Origin: an uncultured Fusicatenibacter sp.
Lineage (GTDB): Bacteria > Bacillota > Clostridia > Lachnospirales > Lachnospiraceae
DNA length: 9,471 nt
Direction: 5' to 3'
Assembly (NCBI GenBank): GCA_902493585.1
Contig: CABUPZ010000091.1
Coordinates: forward strand, 1-9,471
Shown: in pieces, positions 5,297 to 9,471 of the stretch
Position numbering within the stretch: position 1 is the stretch's first letter
Layout of the letters: each line of letters starts with the position of its first letter
Notes under the pieces: model-generated
Told to the model about the DNA's origin: nothing
What the model saw: only the letters and a program-made list of their open reading frames with translations
Database searches by the model: none
Program-made: the position numbers and the translations under genes

Positions 5297-7361
5297 GCTG
5301 ATCCAACGAAACAGCAGAAGGAACCGAAGAGAAAACGGATTGTTTTTCGCCTCCCTGCTGATTTCCATCATTGCTTTTTATATTGTTTTGTCCCTGTCTC
5401 AGCAGGATGTCATGCAGTTTCTCCGCCAGATGGAAAGTGATGCGGTAAACCGGCTTCTGGCGATGATTCCGCTGTTTTATGGAATGACACTGGTCATCCT
5501 ATTCTTTCTGATCTATTTTGCCAGTAAGTTTCAGCTGGAACGGCGCGGGCATGAATTTGGCATGTACCTGATGCTTGGGATGCGAAGAGGCAGACTGTTC
5601 TGGCTTCTTCTTGCGGAAGACCTGAGCAGCAGCGTGATTGCGCTTGCAATTGGTCTCCCGGCGGCTGTACTGCTTTCTGAATTGATCAGCCTGATCGTTG
5701 CAAGACTGGTTGGACTGGGCATTATCGGGCATCAGTTTTCTCTGTCTTTGTCCGCCGTGCTGCTGACCATCGTGGGATTTCTGGCGATCAAGCTGGCGGC
5801 GTTTCTGATTTTAAGCGCAAAGATCAGCCGTCAGGAGATTGGCTCACTTTTGGCTGAGGTTCCGGAAGAAAGCAAAAAACAGCGTCCCGCCGTGGTCTAT
5901 GGGCTGGCGCTGCTGGCTGGTATTTGCTGTCTTGGAACCGCCTATTATCTGGCAATCCAGGGAATGTCCTGGAGGAAGATTTCCATCATGGGACTGACGA
6001 TCCTTTTGGGATTTGCGGGGACTTTGCTTTTATTTTATGGGCTTCGCTCTGTTTTCGGTCTGATCCTGAAAAGAGAAAAACGGGATCGCCGTCTACACAG
6101 ATTTAATGTCCGGCAGATTCAGGAGAGTGTGGTCTGCCAGTCAAAAACCATGGCAGTCAGTTCTATCCTGATCCTTGCAGCGCTGTGCTGTTTCGGGGCA
6201 GGCGTGGCAATGGCGGCTTTTTATGGCAAGTCGGAATCTCATGTGCTGGATTATACCTTTCTTCAGGAGTATTCCGAGGAAGAAGAGAGCTATGGGGCGG
6301 AACAGGTTATCGAAACACTGCAAAAACATCATTTGGAAAAGGAATTTTCCGATGTGTTTGATATGAAAGTAGGTTATATCAGGACCACGGAGGAGTATGA
6401 AAATGTTCTGGAACTGGATGGTCTGATGGAAGAGCTTTCCGAACTTCCGGAATCGGATGCACGGGATACCCTGCAGAACACTCTTTCTTATGCGGAATAC
6501 CCGCATCTGATCTCGCTGAGCGGTTATAACCGGCTGCTGCGCCTTGCGGGGTTTCCGGAGCTGGACCTGGAGAAAAACGAGGCGGCGATTTATATGGATC
6601 AGGAGTTCATATCCGGCGAACGGCTTCAGATTATGAACGATCTGCTGGCGGACAGCCCGGAGACTACACTGGACGGAAATCCGGTCCGCTTAACCGGAAA
6701 GGTGCAGACTGTCAGTCTGGTGACAGACCGTTCCATTACGCTGTCTTTTGCGCTGATCCTGCCGGACGAAGCGTTTTCCTATTACACCCAGGGAAACTTC
6801 GACGTTTATGTGGATGCTGCTCTGGATAAGAGTGTGACGGATGGTGTCAGCCTGATGCAGGCGATATCGGAAATGAATCAGAAACTCAATGAAACCGGTC
6901 TGCACTATGAAAGTTATCTGCAGAATATGGGAAGACAGCTTTTCTATATGGTTGCATCCAGTTACATTACGATTTATCTTGCCGTTATCTTCCTGATCGT
7001 TGCCAACACCGTGATGGGCGTTCAGTTTCTGATGAACCAGCGGAAAACACATCGTAGATATAAAACGCTGATCAAGCTTGGCGCGCCTTACGAGGCTTTG
7101 TGCCAGTCGGCGAAGAAGCAGGTTCGGTGGTATTTCGGCATTCCGGTGCTGGTCGCTGCGGCAAACAGTCTGTTTGCGGTGAGGGCACTGCTTTCCGGAA
7201 TTCTATCATCAAGAACACAGGGGAATGTCACAGAGATGATGCTGGTTTCGGCGGCTATGATTTTGTCGCTCTGTGTGGTAGAATGGATTTATATGGCCGC
7301 CGTAAAACGTTCCAGCAGCCGGTATCTTCTGACGTTGATGGTTCCGGAGCGGGAAGAATAA
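5286..7361 (+). CDS. Bce-type ABC transporter permease (FtsX-like, 10 helices)
   Basis: A 691-residue membrane protein. Helices are at about 18-37, 60-79, 105-140, 155-177, 203-224, 232-252 and 289-312. A hydrophilic outside domain of ~240 residues (313-550) follows, then helices at about 552-580, 618-640 and 650-672. Ten helices with the big domain between helices 7 and 8 is the BceB architecture. MYLMLGMRRGRLF near 93-105 and YKTLIKLGAPYEAL in the second half are the cytoplasmic coupling stretches typical of FtsX folds. BceB proteins bind a cell-wall-targeting peptide or its lipid-bound target and also signal to the partner kinase. I chose the ATG at 5286, with GGGAGGTGG 8 nt upstream; a GTG at 5274 lies inside that site. 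The outside domain, which decides the drug, is acidic (EYSEEEES near 328) and cannot be matched to a known peptide from sequence alone. Confidence 0.92.
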   Translation: MFFELIQRNSRRNRRENGLFFASLLISIIAFYIVLSLSQQDVMQFLRQMESDAVNRLLAMIPLFYGMTLVILFFLIYFASKFQLERRGHEFGMYLMLGMRRGRLFWLLLAEDLSSSVIALAIGLPAAVLLSELISLIVARLVGLGIIGHQFSLSLSAVLLTIVGFLAIKLAAFLILSAKISRQEIGSLLAEVPEESKKQRPAVVYGLALLAGICCLGTAYYLAIQGMSWRKISIMGLTILLGFAGTLLLFYGLRSVFGLILKREKRDRRLHRFNVRQIQESVVCQSKTMAVSSILILAALCCFGAGVAMAAFYGKSESHVLDYTFLQEYSEEEESYGAEQVIETLQKHHLEKEFSDVFDMKVGYIRTTEEYENVLELDGLMEELSELPESDARDTLQNTLSYAEYPHLISLSGYNRLLRLAGFPELDLEKNEAAIYMDQEFISGERLQIMNDLLADSPETTLDGNPVRLTGKVQTVSLVTDRSITLSFALILPDEAFSYYTQGNFDVYVDAALDKSVTDGVSLMQAISEMNQKLNETGLHYESYLQNMGRQLFYMVASSYITIYLAVIFLIVANTVMGVQFLMNQRKTHRRYKTLIKLGAPYEALCQSAKKQVRWYFGIPVLVAAANSLFAVRALLSGILSSRTQGNVTEMMLVSAAMILSLCVVEWIYMAAVKRSSSRYLLTLMVPEREE

Positions 7362-7402
7362 GTCCGGATGTGGAAGATGTGCGGGAGAGAGGAGAAGCTG
7401 GC

Positions 7403-8089
7403 ATGAAAAGAATCGCTGTTGTAGAAGATGAACCGCTGATGCGTGAAGAATTGTCAAGAATGTTCAGGCACGCAGGGTATCACGTGGAGGAAATCCTTGA
7501 ATTTCATCAGGCGGCGGAGCAGTTGGAGGCAATCTCCCCGGATCTTGTGATCCTTGACCTTAATCTTCCCGGCACCAGCGGATTTCAGATCTGCCGGGAA
7601 GTCAAAGGAAGAAACGCGTTTCCTGTCCTTGTTCTGACTTCCAGGGATCAGATGCGGGATGAGCTCCAGGCGCTTGCTCTGGGGGCGGATGAATACCTGA
7701 CTAAACCCTGCCGGAAGGAACGGCTGCTTGCCAGAGTGGCGAATGTTCTGAAACGATACGAAGGGCGTTCCAATCTGCTGGAAGGGGAGGAGTTTTTGCT
7801 GGACCGGCAGACGTATACCCTGTATATTCATAATACCTCTGTGGTACTGCCGAAAAATCAGGGGAAGTTGCTGGAGACGTTTCTTTCGCACCCTTCCCGG
7901 ACGGTTACAAAGGAAGATTTGTGCATGGCATTGTGGGGAACGACGGAATTTATCGATGAGAATGCGCTGCAGGTCAATTTGACACGGCTGAAAAAGACGA
8001 TGACGGGTCTTGGGATGAAACAGAAGATCCTGCCGGTGCGGGGAGTGGGATACCGTCTGGAAAGTGAGGAGCACGGATATGAAGGATAA
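7403..8089 (+). CDS. OmpR-family response regulator (BceR-type)
   Basis: A 228-residue two-domain regulator. The receiver domain (1-~120) has the acidic pocket Glu8-Asp9, phosphate-accepting Asp52 (VILDLNLPG), Thr79 (LVLTSRD), Tyr98 and Lys101 (EYLTKP). The C-terminal winged helix (~128-222) ends with the usual LPVRGVGYRLE. I chose the ATG at 7403 because AGAGGAG lies 8 nt upstream. The open frame extends back into the permease gene, but that part is out-of-frame permease sequence. The gene starts 41 nt after the permease stop and overlaps the kinase by 11 nt. It should activate the transporter operon when phosphorylated by the neighbouring kinase. Confidence 0.93.
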   Translation: MKRIAVVEDEPLMREELSRMFRHAGYHVEEILEFHQAAEQLEAISPDLVILDLNLPGTSGFQICREVKGRNAFPVLVLTSRDQMRDELQALALGADEYLTKPCRKERLLARVANVLKRYEGRSNLLEGEEFLLDRQTYTLYIHNTSVVLPKNQGKLLETFLSHPSRTVTKEDLCMALWGTTEFIDENALQVNLTRLKKTMTGLGMKQKILPVRGVGYRLESEEHGYEG

Positions 8090-9116
8090 ATGGAAAGCGG
8101 TCTGCCGGTATTGGCCATGGCTGGTGCTCCTTCTGGGAATCAATGGACTTTCTGCCCTCCTGCTGTGGCTGTCGGATTCCGGTGCCTTTTCCGTGCTTGC
8201 ACCGGTGATGCTTCTTGTCACAGTCTTTCTGTTTGGAGCTGCTGCTGTTGTATTGAGTGGTCTGGAGCGAAAGAAGCAGGAGGCGTTCCGGGATTTCCTG
8301 GAGCATCCAGATCAGTGGCATGAGGAGAACCTGGTCAAAACCGTCAGCGGGCCGGAAGCGGATTGCGTCCGACTGTTGGGGAAAGCCTTACGGGAAAAGC
8401 AGCTTGCATGCGCAAGAGCGGCGGCAGACGTGGAAGATTACGAAGAATATGTGGAGGCTTGGGCTCATGAGATAAAGACGCCGTTGTCCCTACTGACGCT
8501 GATGCTGGACAATCAAAGGGGGGATATGCCGGGATCTATGGATTATAAACTCGACTATATCCGGAACCAGATGCAGGAGCATGTCAATCAGATGCTATAT
8601 TATGCCCGCCTGAAAAGCGTGCGGAAAGATTATCTGTTTGAGTTTGCGGATCTGCGCGATTGTCTGGAGGAGGTTCTGGAAGATTACCGGCTGCTTCTGG
8701 AGGAGAAACAATTTCTGGTTCAGAACCAGGTGCCCCATACGGAAGTTTTCACGGACCGGAGAGGGCTTCAGTTTCTCCTGGGACAGGTGGTGAGCAATGC
8801 CGTAAAATACAGTTCCGCAGATCCGGAACTGGTGCTGTGCTGGGAAACAAAGGAAACGGAAGCGATTCTTCGTATCCGCGATAACGGTATGGGTGTGCGG
8901 ACATGCGATCTTCCCTATATTTTTGAAAAAGGCTTTACCGGTGATCCAGACGATGGGAAAAAGAAAGCAACCGGCATGGGGCTGTATCTGGTAAAAAAGA
9001 TGGCGGATGATCTTCGGATCCGGCTGGACGTCTGGTCTGAGTGGGGCAGGGGCTTCGAGCTTTCCCTGAGTTTTCCTATGGTGGAAAAGGAAGATAAAAT
9101 TTTGCTTGACAAATAA
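8079..9116 (+). CDS. Intramembrane-sensing histidine kinase (BceS-type)
   Basis: A 345-residue kinase with two closely spaced N-terminal helices (about 13-30 and 38-60) and only a few residues outside, hence no sensor domain of its own. The H-box EAWAHEIKTPL places the phosphorylated His at 130. Asn240 (VVSNAVKYSS), DNGMG at 268-272, IFEKGFTG at 281-288 and TGMGLYL at 298-304 complete the HATPase domain. This is the layout of BceS-type kinases, which are switched on by the BceAB-type transporter rather than by direct ligand binding. I chose the ATG at 8079 because GAGGAG is just upstream; the GTG at 8064 is an alternative without a ribosome binding site. The 3' end of the gene contains the -35 box of the downstream promoter. 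Confidence 0.93.
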   Translation: MKDKWKAVCRYWPWLVLLLGINGLSALLLWLSDSGAFSVLAPVMLLVTVFLFGAAAVVLSGLERKKQEAFRDFLEHPDQWHEENLVKTVSGPEADCVRLLGKALREKQLACARAAADVEDYEEYVEAWAHEIKTPLSLLTLMLDNQRGDMPGSMDYKLDYIRNQMQEHVNQMLYYARLKSVRKDYLFEFADLRDCLEEVLEDYRLLLEEKQFLVQNQVPHTEVFTDRRGLQFLLGQVVSNAVKYSSADPELVLCWETKETEAILRIRDNGMGVRTCDLPYIFEKGFTGDPDDGKKKATGMGLYLVKKMADDLRIRLDVWSEWGRGFELSLSFPMVEKEDKILLDK

Positions 9117-9134
9117 AATATTTGGGTGTAGAAT
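9106..9134 (+). promoter_or_regulatory. Near-consensus sigma-A promoter for amt leader
   Basis: A perfect TTGACA (9106-9111), exactly 17 nt, then TAGAAT (9129-9134). The -35 box lies within the last codons of the kinase gene (Leu-Asp-Lys). Transcription would begin at about 9141 and give a leader of ~150 nt before the amt start codon. Confidence 0.7.
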
Positions 9135-9150
9135 TCATCCCATAAAGAGC

Positions 9151-9195
9151 AAAGGCGCTTTGGAGAATCATCTCCGAGGCGCTTTTCTTTTTATC
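9151..9195 (+). terminator. Rho-independent terminator, first of two in series
   Basis: Bases 9151-9166 pair with 9171-9186 over 16 positions (13 Watson-Crick, 3 G-U), leaving a 4-nt loop ATCA. The 3' arm ends in TTTT and is followed by CTTTTTAT. It can end the kinase operon. It also begins ~10 nt after the predicted start of the promoter at 9106-9134, so it could stop that transcript early and release an RNA of about 50-55 nt. Confidence 0.75.
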
Positions 9196-9213
9196 CATAC
9201 CAATACCTTTACA

Positions 9214-9271
9214 GTACAAAGACGTGCATCCAGAGAGCGGTACCATCTCTGAGATGCATTTTTTTGTACCG
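9214..9271 (+). terminator. Second terminator-like hairpin with possible pseudoknot, before amt
   Basis: GTGCATCCAGAGA (9224-9236) pairs with TCTCTGAGATGCAT (9246-9259) apart from one bulge. A run of seven T (9259-9265) follows. Outer arms GTACAAA (9214-9220) and TTTGTAC (9263-9269) are also complementary. The loop holds CGGTAC (9238-9243), which is perfectly complementary to GTACCG (9266-9271) just past the T-run. The alternatives (long hairpin, terminator, or loop-to-downstream pseudoknot) exclude one another in part, as expected of an attenuator ahead of amt. The ribosome binding site AGGAGGAAA follows at 9281. Confidence 0.6.
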
Positions 9272-9293
9272 GAGTGAAAAAGGAGGAAATTCT

Positions 9294-9471
9294 ATGTATT
9301 CAGCAACCGATGTAATCTGGGTGCTTATAGCAGCGATACTGGTGTTTTTTATGCAGGCGGGCTTTGCTCTCTGCGAGGCGGGACTGACACGGGCAAAGAA
9401 TACAGGTAATATCCTGATGAAAAATATGATGGATTTCTGTATCGGTACACCGTGCTTCTGGCTGGTTGGGT
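9294..9471 (+). CDS. amt: Ammonium transporter (Amt/MEP family), N-terminal part
   Basis: The frame runs off the right edge; 59 residues are visible. MYSATDVIWVLIAAILVFF is a first helix, followed by MQAGFALCEAGLTRAKN, then NILMKNMMDFCIG and CFWLVG. The 'FMQAGFA--EAG--RAKN' and 'KN-MDFCIG' motifs are diagnostic for Amt channels, which take up ammonium across the membrane. The ATG at 9294 has AGGAGG 7 nt upstream, and the first helix begins at once, as in Gram-positive Amt proteins without a cleaved signal peptide. In many bacteria a PII gene (glnK) follows; that would be outside the window. Expression is probably controlled through the hairpin-rich leader. Confidence 0.92.
   Translation, partial: MYSATDVIWVLIAAILVFFMQAGFALCEAGLTRAKNTGNILMKNMMDFCIGTPCFWLVG

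Noticed and set aside
7100..7402. Upstream extension of the response regulator frame into the permease gene.
   Set aside because: The extra residues are out-of-frame permease sequence, and the ATG at 7403 has a good ribosome binding site directly before the receiver domain.
7454..8221. A 255-codon open frame on the minus strand opposite the response regulator and kinase.
   Set aside because: Its residues have no family look and are rich in His, Arg, Ser and Pro, as expected for the antisense of a real gene; the plus-strand genes have full motif sets.
9151..9259. ANTAR-type dual-hexaloop attenuator before amt.
   Set aside because: Neither loop is a hexaloop with A in position 1 and G in position 4; the first loop is ATCA (or AATCAT if opened by one pair) and the second is 9 nt.
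1..9471. CRISPR array, tRNA, rRNA or known defence system.
   Set aside because: No regularly spaced repeats, no tRNA-like cloverleaf with a GTTCRANNC arm, and no nuclease, methyltransferase or toxin-antitoxin motifs were seen in any frame.

Overview
The window looks like a chromosomal piece of a Gram-positive Clostridia genome, probably Lachnospiraceae. This rests on the strong AGGAGG-type ribosome binding sites, the protein families present (DUF6512, CmpB-type membrane protein, Bce-type transporter with its two-component system) and the protein-level look. The genus is an inference; no rRNA or marker gene is present.

Left part (1-2137). The first ~60 bases read on the plus strand as the inside of an IS3-family transposase. 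This is joined directly to the middle of a minus-strand nucleoside hydrolase gene (to 397), so both are fragments. Upstream of the hydrolase on the same strand is a DUF6512 membrane protein (489-1043). A family 2 glycosyltransferase (1190-2137) is transcribed the opposite way.

Middle part (2104-3571, minus strand). This is an arsR - permease - thioredoxin operon of the metal/metalloid-efflux type, and it looks damaged. The regulator is intact. The permease is readable but, compared with the family as I know it, lacks two internal blocks, both removed in frame, including the core of its first half. The small redox protein has a frame change at a run of eight A and loses its C-terminus where it meets the glycosyltransferase segment. 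Operator-like ATCAAA/TTTGAT sequence lies before both arsR and the permease. A CmpB-type membrane protein (3730-4287) with a very good promoter lies upstream on the same strand.

Right part (4523-9116, plus strand). A compact four-gene operon encodes a Bce-type antimicrobial-peptide sensing and detoxification module: ABC ATPase, 10-helix FtsX-like permease with a large outside domain, OmpR-family response regulator, and a short 'intramembrane-sensing' histidine kinase. Both gene pairs (ATPase/permease and regulator/kinase) overlap by 11 nt. The kinase has almost no outside domain, so the transporter is expected to be the sensor. The operon is the best-preserved system in the window and follows known biology.

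Right edge (9106-9471). A near-consensus promoter begins inside the last codons of the kinase gene. It is followed by two terminator-like hairpins in series and then by the start of an ammonium transporter gene (amt), cut off by the window. The second hairpin's loop can pair with sequence just past its own U-run, which suggests attenuation or a pseudoknot. I see no clearly unknown defence or mobile system. The most unusual points are the amt leader, the doubly deleted permease, and the gene-to-gene junctions at ~55 and ~2202.
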